Below, piece after piece: positions 1-8,913 of a stretch of DNA of 64,000 bases. The notes beneath the pieces were generated by a model. That model made no database searches. It had not been told where the DNA came from and saw only the letters and a list, made by a program, of their open reading frames with translations. The position numbers and the translations under genes are program-made. Source of the stretch: Flavobacterium davisii. GTDB lineage: Bacteria > Bacteroidota > Bacteroidia > Flavobacteriales > Flavobacteriaceae. The DNA lies in the NCBI RefSeq assembly GCF_019565505.1, contig NZ_CP067378.1, forward strand, positions 1,426,001-1,490,000, given 5' to 3'. Each line of letters opens with the position of its first letter. The stretch's first letter is position 1.

Positions 1-498
1 TGGAGACATACGAAGATAATTGGCAATAAGTTTATGAGGAATTACCTGAAATACTAGTGGATTACGTTCCTGAACACGTTCTAATCGTTTTTTAGCAGAA
101 ACTGTAAGTAAATCTATTTCCCGTTCTAACTGTTGTAAAACTAAATTTTCTAATAACGCGTTCCAAATCTTTAAATTTTCCGTATTGGTATACATTAACG
201 TTTTGAACTTATTTTTATTTATCTTTAAAACCGTTGTTTTTTTAATTGCTTGAATCGAAAAAACAGTTGGTTTTTCAGACAAAAAACTATCTAAACAGGT
301 AATAAAATCGCCTTGATAGCCAAAACGAATAATTTGCTCTTCAATATCAAAGACGGAAATTTTTATGCTTCCTTCTTTTATAAAATAGAGATGAGAATCT
401 ACACTTCCATTTACCACCAAGTATTGATTTCTTTTCAATAGTAAGGTTTCTTCAAATAACTGGTGTTTTTTTAAAAGTGCAATTAACAGATTTTTCAT
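1..498 (-). CDS. Crp/Fnr-family transcriptional regulator (partial)
   Basis: The frame opens with ATG at 498 and runs off the left edge of the window, giving about 166 residues. The first ~110 residues look like a cyclic-nucleotide-binding-like sensor domain (a typical segment is HLYFIKEGSIKISVFD). The last visible residues, HKLIANYLRMSP, match the recognition helix region of a Crp-type winged helix. No cysteines of an Fnr iron-sulfur cluster are seen in the N-terminal part. Such short Bacteroidetes Crp-like proteins regulate transcription, but ligand and targets cannot be told. The downstream hypothetical gene lies on the same strand just 3 bp away from its start, so this regulator is the distal gene of the pair. 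Confidence 0.8.
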   Translation of the reverse strand, partial: MKNLLIALLKKHQLFEETLLLKRNQYLVVNGSVDSHLYFIKEGSIKISVFDIEEQIIRFGYQGDFITCLDSFLSEKPTVFSIQAIKKTTVLKINKNKFKTLMYTNTENLKIWNALLENLVLQQLEREIDLLTVSAKKRLERVQERNPLVFQVIPHKLIANYLRMSP

Positions 499-501
499 AT
501 C

Positions 502-1044
502 TTAATACAGATGCGATTTCATTTCTCCTGAATTACTTTTGGGTTGTTCAATAATTACTTCATCTCCTTTTTCTTTTTTATATCGAATAAATTCAAGATT
601 GGCTATACCTGCTTCAGGATAGGTTTGTTTTTGTTTATGAAAAATTACTTCACGCATTCCTTTTGAATCTATATTAAGCACCTTCCATCCATTTACAATT
701 TTAGCTTTTGCTATTACAGGTGTTCCAACTAATCCAAAATTCCCTTTTACTCTTAAATTTGAATCTAAGATCAAGGCATCGCAACCTCCATTTCCACAGG
801 AATTATTAAAAAAAATAAAATAATCCTTTTTCTTATCATTATTCAAATCAATTTCACGCAAGACAAACTTTCTTTTTCCTCTTTGTTCTTTTTCGTATTC
901 GGGACTTGATCCATATTTTTTCACCAATTCAATTTCACGTTTTTGTAAAAATTCAGTGATTTTAGTCACTATTTTTTTATCTTGAGCAAAAGAATTTGCA
1001 GTACATAATAAAACTATCGTTAAGGAGGCTATTCTCTTTTTCAC
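502..1044 (-). CDS. Secreted hypothetical protein
   Basis: 180 residues. It starts with a clear Sec signal peptide (MKKRIASLTIVLLCTANSFAQ, probable cleavage after FA). The mature part contains an acidic DLNNDKKKDYFIFF stretch that resembles the calcium-binding EF-hand-like/FG-GAP motif, followed by a CGNGGC cysteine pair that could form a disulfide. No family is recognised beyond that. It lies immediately upstream of the Crp-like regulator on the same strand and may be co-transcribed with it. The protein is expected to be periplasmic or exported. Confidence 0.7.
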   Translation of the reverse strand: MKKRIASLTIVLLCTANSFAQDKKIVTKITEFLQKREIELVKKYGSSPEYEKEQRGKRKFVLREIDLNNDKKKDYFIFFNNSCGNGGCDALILDSNLRVKGNFGLVGTPVIAKAKIVNGWKVLNIDSKGMREVIFHKQKQTYPEAGIANLEFIRYKKEKGDEVIIEQPKSNSGEMKSHLY

Positions 1045-1118
1045 CTTTTAAAAAATATTACAAATTAAAAAAGGAAGAACTTAGTTTCTTCCTTCCTATA
1101 AATCTACGAATAAATTTC

Positions 1119-2875
1119 TTATAATTCGGTTGTGGTTGCAATAAATAATTCATTCAATTGTTTTTTATCCAATACTGATGGAGCATCAATCATAACATCT
1201 CGTCCTGAATTATTTTTAGGAAACGCTATAAAATCACGAATAGTTTCTTGACCTCCTAGAATAGCTACCAAGCGATCTAAACCAAAGGCTAAACCGCCGT
1301 GTGGTGGCGCACCATACTGAAAGGCATTCATTAAGAATCCGAATTGATTTTCAGCTTCTTCTTTTGAGAATCCAAGTAATTCAAACATCTTTGCTTGCAA
1401 ATCTTTATCATGAATACGTATTGAACCTCCTCCTATCTCATTCCCGTTTAGCACCATATCATAAGCATTGGCTCTAATTCTTCCTGGTTCTGTTCCTATC
1501 AAATGAATATCTTCTGGTTTTGGTGACGTAAATGGATGGTGCATTGCATGGTAACGCCCACTTTCTTCATCCCATTCCAACAAAGGGAAATCGACTACCC
1601 ACAATGGTGCAAACTCGTTGGGCTTACGTAATCCCATTTGATTTCCTAATTCCATACGTAAAGCACTTAATTGCGCACGTGTTTTATTAGCTGGTCCTGA
1701 TAACACAAAAATAATATCTCCGAGGATTCGCTTTTGTGGCTTCAGCCCATTTTTTTAAATCTTCTTGATCATAAAATTTATCTACTGATGATTTAAAAGA
1801 ACCATTCGTTTCATACTTACAATATACCATACCAGAAGCTCCTACTTGCGGACGTTTAACCCACTCTATCCAAGCGTCGATTTCTTTACGTGTTAAGGAA
1901 GCTCCTGCTGGCACAGCAATACCCACTACCAACTCTGCTGTATTAAAAACACTAAACTCCTTATTTTGTGCTACAGCATTTAACTCACCAAATTCCATTC
2001 CAAAACGGATATCTGGCTTGTCATTTCCGTAGGTTTTCATGGCATAATCGTATGTAATTCTTGGAAACTTATCTACTTCTATTCCTTTTACTTCTTTTTA
2101 ACAAATGACGAGTTAAACCTTCAAACATATTTAAAATATCTTCTTGTTCAACAAAAGCCATTTCGCAATCAATTTGAGTAAACTCAGGTTGACGATCAGC
2201 ACGTAAATCTTCATCTCGAAAACATTTTACGATTTGAAAATACTTATCCATTCCCCCTACCATCAATAATTGCTTAAAAGTTTGAGGAGACTGCGGTAAA
2301 GCATAAAATTGTCCTGGATTCATACGCGAAGGCACGACAAAGTCACGCGCCCCTTCAGGAGTTGATTTAATTAAATAAGGTGTTTCTACCTCACAAAAAC
2401 CTTGGTTTGAAAGATAGTTTCTTACTTCCATAGTTACGCGATGACGAAATAGCAAACTGTTTTTTACGGGATTACGACGAATATCTAGATAACGATATTT
2501 CATACGTAATTCTTCTCCTCCATCTGTTTCATCTTCAATCGTAAAAGGGGGTAACTGTGCTTGATTTAAAACAATTAATTCTTTTACTAAAATTTCGATA
2601 TCACCCGTAGCTATATTAGCGTTTTTAGATTCACGTTCTATTACAGTTCCTTTTACCTGAACGACAAATTCACGACCTAAAGTTCTGGCTAATTCCATCA
2701 CCTTTTTATCTGTACGACTTTCATCAAAAATGAGTTGTGTAATGCCGTAACGATCACGCAAATCAACCCATATCATAAAACCTTTATCACGTGATTTTTG
2801 AACCCATCCAGCAAGGGTAACTTCTGTATTTATATATGACGTATTTAATTCGCCACAATTATGACTTCTAAACAT
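1119..2875 (-). CDS. aspS: Aspartyl-tRNA synthetase, frame broken twice in this sequence
   Basis: Charges tRNA-Asp with aspartate in the cytoplasm. Three abutting segments together make one bacterial-type AspRS of about 585 residues: N-terminal OB-fold anticodon-binding domain (start [14 protein letters not shown] at 2875), class II catalytic core with the GAD insertion, and C-terminal motif 3 ([15 protein letters not shown]). An upstream in-frame start near 2998 is rejected because homologues begin at [11 protein letters not shown]. Break one is an extra base in an A run at 2095-2099; removing it restores [12 protein letters not shown]. Break two is at 1720-1725, where CCGAGG replaces the CCAGG needed for [12 protein letters not shown]. 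Both are likely sequencing errors, because the gene is essential. A tRNA-Asp gene lies 450 bp upstream. Confidence 0.93.
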
Positions 2876-3323
2876 TTTTATAAAATTTGAATACAAAAAT
2901 ACTATTTTAAACCTCATTTGCAATGAAGAGGACAAAGATATAAAGGATAATAAAATGCAAAATATTATCTTAGATCTGTTTATCTCTCTTCCCATCATTG
3001 GAGTAACATAATCAGAAAAACAAAAAATCCACGTCTTGAAATCTCTCGTTTCTTTCGGTATGGTAAACGAAGGACTTATTGATCAAACTCACCGTTTCTT
3101 TAAAAGTTCCAAAAGAAGTTAAGGAAACGGATCCTTTTTAAACTTGCCCTCATAGAAAAGTATACTAAAATAAAAAAAGCTCCCCTAAACGGAAAGCTTT
3201 TCATTGGTCTAACTACTAAACCATTCCGATTTTACTCGGAACTAAACAACACAACTAATTTTAAAATCTTATTTTGGGCAAAAAAGCGCTCCGAAGAGCG
3301 CTTCTAAAAATTTCCCAATTTCG
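2876..3323. other. Intergenic region without a recognised gene
   Basis: About 450 bases between aspS and tRNA-Asp. It should hold the aspS promoter. No convincing coding frame, RNA gene or repeat was recognised on either strand. Confidence 0.5.
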
Positions 3324-3397
3324 CGGTCTGGACGGGACTCGAACCCGCGACCCCATGCGTGACAGGCATGTATTCTAACCAACTGAACTACCAAACC
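3324..3397 (-). tRNA. tRNA-Asp (GTC)
   Basis: The reverse strand folds as a 74-nt cloverleaf: acceptor GGTTTGG pairing with CCAGACC, D arm with GTTCAGTTGGTTAGAAT, anticodon loop CTGTCAC (GTC) and T arm GGGTTCGAGTCCC, with discriminator G. CCA is not encoded. Confidence 0.95.
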
Positions 3398-3483
3398 TTG
3401 TGCGTTATTGCGGTGCAAATATACGACTGTTTTTTTGTTTTGCAAGAAAAAAAAGTACTTTTTTTTGTTCTTTTTAAAAACTT

Positions 3484-4410
3484 TCAAACAAACCCTTGTT
3501 TTTCAACCAAATAGGACATCATTATTTTATCAAATTTTTCCCCAACAGAAACGGGAACGTACTTAATTTTATACATTGAACAGGTATTGGTTATTTTTTC
3601 AAAATAAGACTTCATTCTTTTTTGATATTGCTCACTTATTCCTTCTCCAAATAAATTCACTTCTTCATTGGTTTCTAAATCTATAAACTTCCGAGGTTGA
3701 TTATCAAAACTGAGGTTAAACTCTGTTTTATAATCTACCACATGAAATACTACTACTTTATGCTTATTATACTTAAGATGTTGTAATGCTTTAAACAAAC
3801 GTTCCTCATCTTCTGATTGAAACATATCTGTAAAAAGGATTACCATAGAACGTTTATTTAATTTTTCTGCTATCTGATGTAAATAAGTAATCGTATCTGT
3901 TTTCTTATAAGCGCGTTCCTCTTGCAAAAGTCGTTCTAATTTATCCAATAGCATTCTATGATGTCGTTCACTCCCTTTTTCTGGAGCATAATATTCATAA
4001 TGATCTGAATAAACACTTAATCCTACAGCATCTCGTTGTCTTTTTAATAAATTCATTAGAACAGCAGAGGCTAAAACTGAGAAACCAACTTTATTTTCAT
4101 AAAACATTTGATTTTTAGTTAGCAAAGGATAGTGCATAGAAGAAGAGTTATCAAGAATTAAATGACAACGTAAATTTGTTTCTTCTTCATATCGTTTAGT
4201 ATACAGACGATCTGTTTTGGCATACAATTTCCAATCAATATGCTTTGTACTTTCCCCCGAGTTATATATTTTATGTTCAGCGAATTCAGCTGAAAAACCA
4301 TGAAAAGGCGACTTGTGCATACCTGAAATAAAGCCTTCTACTATCTGATTAGCTAAAAGTTCTAGATGTTGAAAACTAGAAATAGTTTTAATTTGAGATT
4401 CTAAATTCAT
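3484..4410 (-). CDS. DUF58 domain-containing protein
   Basis: 308 residues, intact. The N-terminal third carries the DUF58 signature (HIDWKLYAKTDRLYTKRYEEE), followed by a von Willebrand factor A-like fold with the MIDAS-type DNSSSMHYP sequence. Family members usually sit beside MoxR AAA+ ATPases and BatA/BatB proteins and are thought to act in envelope stress or enzyme maturation. No MoxR gene is next to it in this window, so the partner must be elsewhere. The frame contains a genuine CCTCGG at about 3688 that encodes an in-frame Pro-Arg, so that hexamer is not always an error. Confidence 0.85.
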   Translation of the reverse strand: MNLESQIKTISSFQHLELLANQIVEGFISGMHKSPFHGFSAEFAEHKIYNSGESTKHIDWKLYAKTDRLYTKRYEEETNLRCHLILDNSSSMHYPLLTKNQMFYENKVGFSVLASAVLMNLLKRQRDAVGLSVYSDHYEYYAPEKGSERHHRMLLDKLERLLQEERAYKKTDTITYLHQIAEKLNKRSMVILFTDMFQSEDEERLFKALQHLKYNKHKVVVFHVVDYKTEFNLSFDNQPRKFIDLETNEEVNLFGEGISEQYQKRMKSYFEKITNTCSMYKIKYVPVSVGEKFDKIMMSYLVEKQGFV

Positions 4411-4437
4411 AACTCAAATATACAGAATATGACATAA

Positions 4438-4468
4438 AAAAGGCCTAACATACGTTAGACCTTTTACA
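4438..4468 (-). terminator. Intrinsic terminator of trxA
   Basis: The reverse strand reads AAAGGTCTAACGTATGTTAG followed by GCC and a run of T: a stem closed by a short ACGTA-type loop just downstream of the trxA stop. Confidence 0.8.
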
Positions 4469-4485
4469 ACTCACTTATATTTTTA

Positions 4486-4803
4486 TTACAATAAAGCATC
4501 TATTGCTTTAGCATAAGTATCTTTAGGAGCTACACCTACCTGACGTCCCACTACTTCACCATTTTGAAAAATCAAAACAGTAGGAATATTACGAACACCG
4601 TACTTTGCAGCAAATTCTTGATTGGCATCTACATCCACCTTCCCTATTACTGCTTTCCCTTCATATTCCGTTGCAATTTCATCAATAACGGGTCCCACCA
4701 TACGACAAGGTCCGCACCAAGCCGCCCAAAAATCCACTAAAACTGGTTTGTCTGATTGTAATACTACCTCATCAAATGTAGCATCTGTAATTGCTAATGC
4801 CAT
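4486..4803 (-). CDS. trxA: Thioredoxin
   Basis: 105 residues, the normal length for thioredoxin 1. The redox-active WCGPC motif places cysteines at residues 30 and 33, and the conserved cis-proline region VRNIPTVLIFQNG is present. It reduces protein disulfides in the cytoplasm. There is no signal peptide. It appears monocistronic, with its own terminator at about 4440-4468. Most of the plus-strand open frame overlapping it is a shadow. Confidence 0.97.
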   Translation of the reverse strand: MALAITDATFDEVVLQSDKPVLVDFWAAWCGPCRMVGPVIDEIATEYEGKAVIGKVDVDANQEFAAKYGVRNIPTVLIFQNGEVVGRQVGVAPKDTYAKAIDALL

Positions 4804-4911
4804 GTTCTTTTTTTTAAATTGTTACACAAATTTACTATTTTATTTCAATTACAAACACACTTCTATATTAATAATCAAAATAGCTTTATAAGCAAAACAA
4901 ATAACTAAAAT

Positions 4912-4946
4912 CAAAGAGTCGCTTAAAAGCGACTCTTTGATTCTTT
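4912..4946 (-). terminator. Intrinsic terminator of the 5-kb outer-membrane protein gene
   Basis: Perfect stem AAAGAGTCGC / GCGACTCTTT with a TTTTAA-type loop, lying just after the stop of the minus-strand gene ending at 4961; the reverse strand continues into T residues. Confidence 0.8.
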
Positions 4947-4960
4947 TTAACACATAACGA

Positions 4961-5908
4961 TTAAAAATTATAACGCATACCTAATGACAAACCAATACCA
5001 CTGATACCCACATACGAACTTAACTCATCTTTAGGTCTTGATGAATCAAAGCCTGTTGGATTTGTTTCTACATTATTAGAGCTCGCATTTAACTGGCTGA
5101 TATAATTTGTATGAGATTCTGAATAAGACAAATTAGATAATTGATTTACTCCTTCTACTACATATTCTGTAGTTTCTTTTGTTTTTCCGTGTACAGTAAA
5201 GTTTCTGTATTCAACTTCAGCATAAGCTGATAATTTTGGAGCTATTTTATAAGACGTACCAACAGAAGCCATAAAACCAAGTGTAGGATTAGGCTTTACT
5301 ACGTCTGTTCTTTCTGAATTTTTATATTTTGAAAAAGCAGGATTTGAAGCATAAACCGATGATATAGTAGACTTTGTAGACGATTTTATCGTTAAATCAC
5401 CAAATACAGGCAGAATAACCCCCACTTTAGTATAAGGTTCAAAATTACCCACTTCTCCTAAATACAACACAACTGAAGGAGATAAATCCAATGCTCTAAT
5501 TTTCCCACTTACGACAGCATCAAAATTACCAATAGATGAAACAGGGGTTTTAATAGAACATGTCTTTCAGCCATAGTTCTAGAAGCTCCCATATAGTAAT
5601 GCACTCCCATTTCAACTCCCAAACGCTCTGAAAAACGAAATCCCGCAACAAGATTGGTTCTTGAACCTTCACCAAAAGACCCTGTAATAGATTCTTTAGA
5701 AACTAAACTTGATGAAACACCACGGACTAACAGTTACTAATGTTGATTCATTTGTTGCAGCTAAACCACTTACCACAGGAAATTCAGTTCCAACAGTTTG
5801 AATAAAGTAAGAGCCTCCTGCTTTCAAATAAAATCCTCTTTTTGAATCTTGAGCATTAGTAGCCAACGATAGAACTACTGCTCCTAGCAACATAAATTTT
5901 CTAATCAT
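4961..5908 (-). CDS. Outer-membrane beta-barrel protein, frame broken twice in this sequence
   Basis: After repair about 315 residues. It has a Sec signal peptide (MIRKFMLLGAVVLSLATNAQ), alternating aromatic beta-strands and a C-terminal strand ending in GLSLGMRYNF, the terminal-Phe signature of barrels inserted by Bam. It resembles OmpW/OmpA-barrel-like proteins common in flavobacteria; substrate unknown. Break one is at 5720-5725: deleting one base from CCACGG gives CCAGG and restores VSPGVSSSL. Break two, near 5562-5566, is a one-base loss in an A run (GAAAG for GAAAAG), which restores MAEKTCSIKTPVSSIG. Both fit sequencing error. Confidence 0.75.
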
Positions 5909-6150
5909 TTCTTTAACAATTAATTGAGTTAATTATATATTTTGGAATTTCCAAAAAAATGCGTTGTGATATTACAAAAAAAACCACAAACAAATGTTAT
6001 TTATTAGCAAATATATTCTAAAAAACGGTTTATAAAAACAATTTATTTAAAAAACACTAAACAAAAAAACAAAATTGTTTTAAATAACTAACAATCATTT
6101 AGATTACAAAATTAAATCTCCGATACATAAAACAAAAACAATACAGACAT

Positions 6151-6837
6151 CTATCTTGAAATAGGCATTTTATAAAAACCCCCTTCTTTTCCACTTATAG
6201 TAGTTCCTGAACTAGAAGTTGCCATAAACATAAAGGTTCCCGAAATAGTTGTTCCGGTATTTTCAGTAATAACAATCTGTCCACCAGTGTTAGCTGTACG
6301 ACTAATTTTGAGTTGCGCATCATTGTTTCCCCCATTTACAGTTACTAAATCCCCTCCTTTATAATCTTTACCTGGATTTGCTAAGGTAACTTCAGAGATC
6401 ATACCTTGCGAATCAACTTCGATATTCACCTTTAATCCTGTTCCCGATCCTCCTGAAACACTTACAATTCTAGCACCTAAATAACCCGTACCTCTTTTTA
6501 CAATTTCCATTTGACTAACAGGTCCTTTAACTAGTGCTGTAGAAAAGCTCTCCGTCCCTTGACTTACTCCTTTATACACAACAATTCCATCTTGATTAGT
6601 TGTTCCTAAAGGATAAACACCTTCTTTAGTACTGTTAGTCTGAATTTTTAAATTATGGGTAGAGGAACTTCCTTCCAAAACCAACCCTCCCGAAGCATCT
6701 ATCTTAGCACTCTTACTATTTGCTTTCCACAAACTATTTCCTATAGCAACCTGAAATGCGGGATTATTAAAAGCAACATCGTCTTGACAAGAAATCCCAA
6801 ACAATGAAACCAAAAAAAGACACGTAATATTTTTCAT
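6151..6837 (-). CDS. DUF6252-like lipoprotein with a glycine-rich insertion
   Basis: About 228 residues from the start at 6837, which opens a lipoprotein signal (MKNITCLFLVSLFGISC, lipobox Cys 17). The N-terminal part (NSLWKANSKSAKIDASGG) and C-terminal part (TISGTFMFMATSSSG) match the DUF6252 pattern found in many flavobacterial lipoproteins. Between them, around residues 105-170, is a Gly/Val-rich stretch (GTGYLGARIVSVSGGSGTG, then NPGKDYKGGDLVTVNGG) with a repeat rhythm like phage or cyanobacterial surface-protein beta repeats, which looks inserted. Function unknown; it probably sits at the outer membrane. Family assignment is from memory. Confidence 0.65.
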   Translation of the reverse strand: MKNITCLFLVSLFGISCQDDVAFNNPAFQVAIGNSLWKANSKSAKIDASGGLVLEGSSSTHNLKIQTNSTKEGVYPLGTTNQDGIVVYKGVSQGTESFSTALVKGPVSQMEIVKRGTGYLGARIVSVSGGSGTGLKVNIEVDSQGMISEVTLANPGKDYKGGDLVTVNGGNNDAQLKISRTANTGGQIVITENTGTTISGTFMFMATSSSGTTISGKEGGFYKMPISR

Positions 6838-6947
6838 CTTCAATTTTATAAAAAGCAAAAATAACAGATATTAGCTCAATATACGCCGCTCAAATTCTAA
6901 AAAGAAAACAAAATATCATTTAGCGTTTTAAAAAACAAAATAATCCG

Positions 6948-6955
6948 TATATTTG
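6948..6955 (+). promoter_or_regulatory. Bacteroidetes -7 promoter element of rpsP-rimM
   Basis: TATATTTG matches the consensus TAnnTTTG for the primary sigma factor of Bacteroidetes. It lies about 50 bp before the rpsP ATG. The leader contains a small hairpin (GAGGT CGGG AACCTC, about 6971-6985). Confidence 0.7.
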
Positions 6956-7003
6956 CAGCCTTAAATAACCGAGGTCGGGAACCTCAATTTAATCCAAACA
7001 ATT

Positions 7004-7522
7004 ATGCCAGTTAGAATTAGATTACAAAGACATGGTAAAAAAGGAAAACCTTTTTACTGGATTGTAGCGGCGGATTCACGCTCAAAGAGAGATGGTAAAT
7101 TCTTAGAAAAAATAGGAACTTACAATCCAAACACTAACCCTGCAACTATCGACTTAAATGTTGACAAAGCGGTAACATGGTTATTCAACGGTGCTCAACC
7201 GACTGATACTGCAAGAGCAATTCTTTCTTACAAAGGTGCTTTATTAAAACACCATTTAGAAGGTGGTGTTCGTAAAGGCGCTTTAACTCCTGAACAAGCA
7301 GAAGCTAAATTCACAGCTTGGGTAGAAGAAAAAGCAACTAAAGTAAATGCTAAAAAAGATGGCTTAGCTAAATCTAAAGCTGAAGCTAAAGCTGAAGCTT
7401 TTAAAGCTGAAAAAGAAGCTAACGAAAAACGCATGGCAGCTCAAGCTGAAGCAGCTAAAACAGCAGCTGTTGAGGAAGCACCAGTTGTAGAAGAGAGTAA
7501 CAACGAAGAAACAGAAGCTTAA
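7004..7522 (+). CDS. rpsP: 30S ribosomal protein S16
   Basis: 172 residues. The first ~80 are a canonical S16 ([21 protein letters not shown], then [16 protein letters not shown]). Residues ~110-172 form a Lys/Ala/Glu-rich, probably helical tail ending in acidic residues, an extension typical of Bacteroidetes S16. It belongs to the small ribosomal subunit and helps assemble the 5-prime domain of 16S rRNA. Next comes rimM, 17 bp downstream, the usual S16-RimM pairing of ribosome components with a maturation factor. Confidence 0.97.
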   Translation: MPVRIRLQRHGKKGKPFYWIVAADSRSKRDGKFLEKIGTYNPNTNPATIDLNVDKAVTWLFNGAQPTDTARAILSYKGALLKHHLEGGVRKGALTPEQAEAKFTAWVEEKATKVNAKKDGLAKSKAEAKAEAFKAEKEANEKRMAAQAEAAKTAAVEEAPVVEESNNEETEA

Positions 7523-7539
7523 TTATAATTTAGCGATCT

Positions 7540-8073
7540 ATGCGTAAAGACGATTGTTTCTATTTGGGTAAAATCGCTAAAAAATTTAGTTTCAAGGGCG
7601 AGGTCTTAATCTATTTAGATACAGATGAACCCGAAATGTATGAAGAATTGGAATCGGTCTTTGTTGCTCACAACAAAGACTTGGTTCCTTTTTTTATTAA
7701 AAAATCACAGCTCCACAAAGCCTCTTTTCTAAAAGTAAAATTTGAAGATATAGATTCAGAAGCAGCAGCTGACGAAATAATAGGCAAAGAAGTTTATCTT
7801 CCTCTATCTATGTTACCCCGTTTAGAAGGCAATAAATTTTACTATCACGAAATAATAGGATACAAAGTTTTAGATCAACGCTTAGGATATATTGGCAATA
7901 TAGTAGCCATTAACGATAGTGCTGCTCAAGCTCTTTTTGAAATAAAGAAAGAAGAGATTGAAATTTTAGTTCCTATGATAGACGAATTTATTGTAGAAGT
8001 AAATCGAGAGGATAAAACCATTGTTCTAAACACTCCAAAAGGACTAGTTGACCTTTATTTAAAACAAGAATAA
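7540..8073 (+). CDS. rimM: 16S rRNA processing protein RimM
   Basis: 177 residues, normal length. N-terminal RimM beta-barrel (KDDCFYLGKIAKKFSFKGEV) and C-terminal PRC-barrel domain (YYHEIIGYKVLDQRLGYIGN, ending VDLYLKQE). RimM assists late maturation of the 30S head and binds S19. It is co-transcribed with rpsP and followed by a strong terminator at 8098-8127. Confidence 0.95.
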   Translation: MRKDDCFYLGKIAKKFSFKGEVLIYLDTDEPEMYEELESVFVAHNKDLVPFFIKKSQLHKASFLKVKFEDIDSEAAADEIIGKEVYLPLSMLPRLEGNKFYYHEIIGYKVLDQRLGYIGNIVAINDSAAQALFEIKKEEIEILVPMIDEFIVEVNREDKTIVLNTPKGLVDLYLKQE

Positions 8074-8097
8074 CTATTCGACAATATTTTTATATTC

Positions 8098-8127
8098 GAA
8101 GATTGTAGCAAAGCTACAGTCTTTTTT
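8098..8127 (+). terminator. Intrinsic terminator after rimM
   Basis: Stem GATTGTAGC / GCTACAGTC with an AAA loop, followed by seven T. Confidence 0.85.
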
Positions 8128-8143
8128 TATACCATATCCAATC

Positions 8144-8848
8144 ATGTTTCAGTTCAAACAATTTGCTATTCAACAAGACCGTTGTGCTATGAAAGTTGGC
8201 ACGGATGGTGTCCTACTAGGCGCTTGGACTCCTCTTATAAATAACCCCTATTCCATTTTAGATATAGGCAGCGGCAGCGGTTTAATAGCTCTCATGTTAG
8301 CACAAAGATCCCAAGCTGAACAAATAGATGCAATAGAAATAGATGATGAGGCTTACGAACAATGTGTTGACAACTTTGAACAATCTCCTTGGAATGATCG
8401 TCTTTATTGTTATCATGCAGGATTAGATGAGTTTGTAGATGAAATAGATGAAGTATACGATTTAATCGTATCAAACCCTCCATTTTACACCACTAATTAT
8501 AAAAGTAATAAAGAATCACGCGACAGAGCTCGTTTTGAAGATTCACTCCCTTTTGAAGAGTTGATTGAAGCCGTTGACTTTTTTCTTTCAGAGCAAGGTA
8601 TTTTTACTCTTATTATTCCTTTTACTGAAGAAGATAAAATCAAAGATTTATGTAATGAACGCTCTTTATTTCCTTTACGAATTACAAGAGTCAAAGGAAA
8701 CCCTGAATCTGAAATAAAGAGGAGCTTAATGAGTTTTACAAGAATTGCGCAAACTCCTATAATAGATGAATTAACAATAGAGTACTCTAGACATAATTAT
8801 ACGGAAGACTATATTAAACTCACTCAAGATTTCTACTTAAAGATGTAA
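8144..8848 (+). CDS. trmN6: tRNA1(Val) adenine-37 N6-methyltransferase
   Basis: 234 residues. Rossmann-type SAM-dependent methyltransferase with motif I ILDIGSGSGLIALMLA (residues ~40-55) and the N6-adenine catalytic motif SNPPFY (residues ~113-118). The N-terminal FQFKQFAIQQDRCAMKVGTDG is characteristic of the YfiC/TrmN6 group, which methylates A37 next to the anticodon of tRNA-Val. It starts 16 bp after the rimM terminator and is followed by a bidirectional terminator shared with hppD. Confidence 0.88.
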   Translation: MFQFKQFAIQQDRCAMKVGTDGVLLGAWTPLINNPYSILDIGSGSGLIALMLAQRSQAEQIDAIEIDDEAYEQCVDNFEQSPWNDRLYCYHAGLDEFVDEIDEVYDLIVSNPPFYTTNYKSNKESRDRARFEDSLPFEELIEAVDFFLSEQGIFTLIIPFTEEDKIKDLCNERSLFPLRITRVKGNPESEIKRSLMSFTRIAQTPIIDELTIEYSRHNYTEDYIKLTQDFYLKM

Positions 8849-8865
8849 CTTACAATCTCATTATA

Positions 8866-8906
8866 TAAAAAAGAGATTATCTCTTATTTTGATAATCTCT
8901 TTTTTC
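8866..8906. terminator. Bidirectional terminator between trmN6 and hppD
   Basis: AAAGAGATTATC / GATAATCTCTTT stem with A and T tracts on both sides; the two flanking genes converge on it. Confidence 0.85.
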
Positions 8907-8913
8907 ATTTTTT

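Noticed and set aside
1720..1725. Programmed frameshifting at CCGAGG
   Set aside because: The hexamer is not a slippery sequence, there is no downstream pseudoknot visible, and unrelated genes share it; two other instances (about 3688 and 60791) are read in frame as normal codons.
3324..3397. Protein-coding frame spanning tRNA-Asp (3269-3487)
   Set aside because: The frame reads through a perfect tRNA cloverleaf; the RNA gene is the real feature.
7228..7434. Minus-strand open frame inside rpsP
   Set aside because: It is the antisense of the Lys/Ala-rich S16 tail; composition alone explains the lack of stops.
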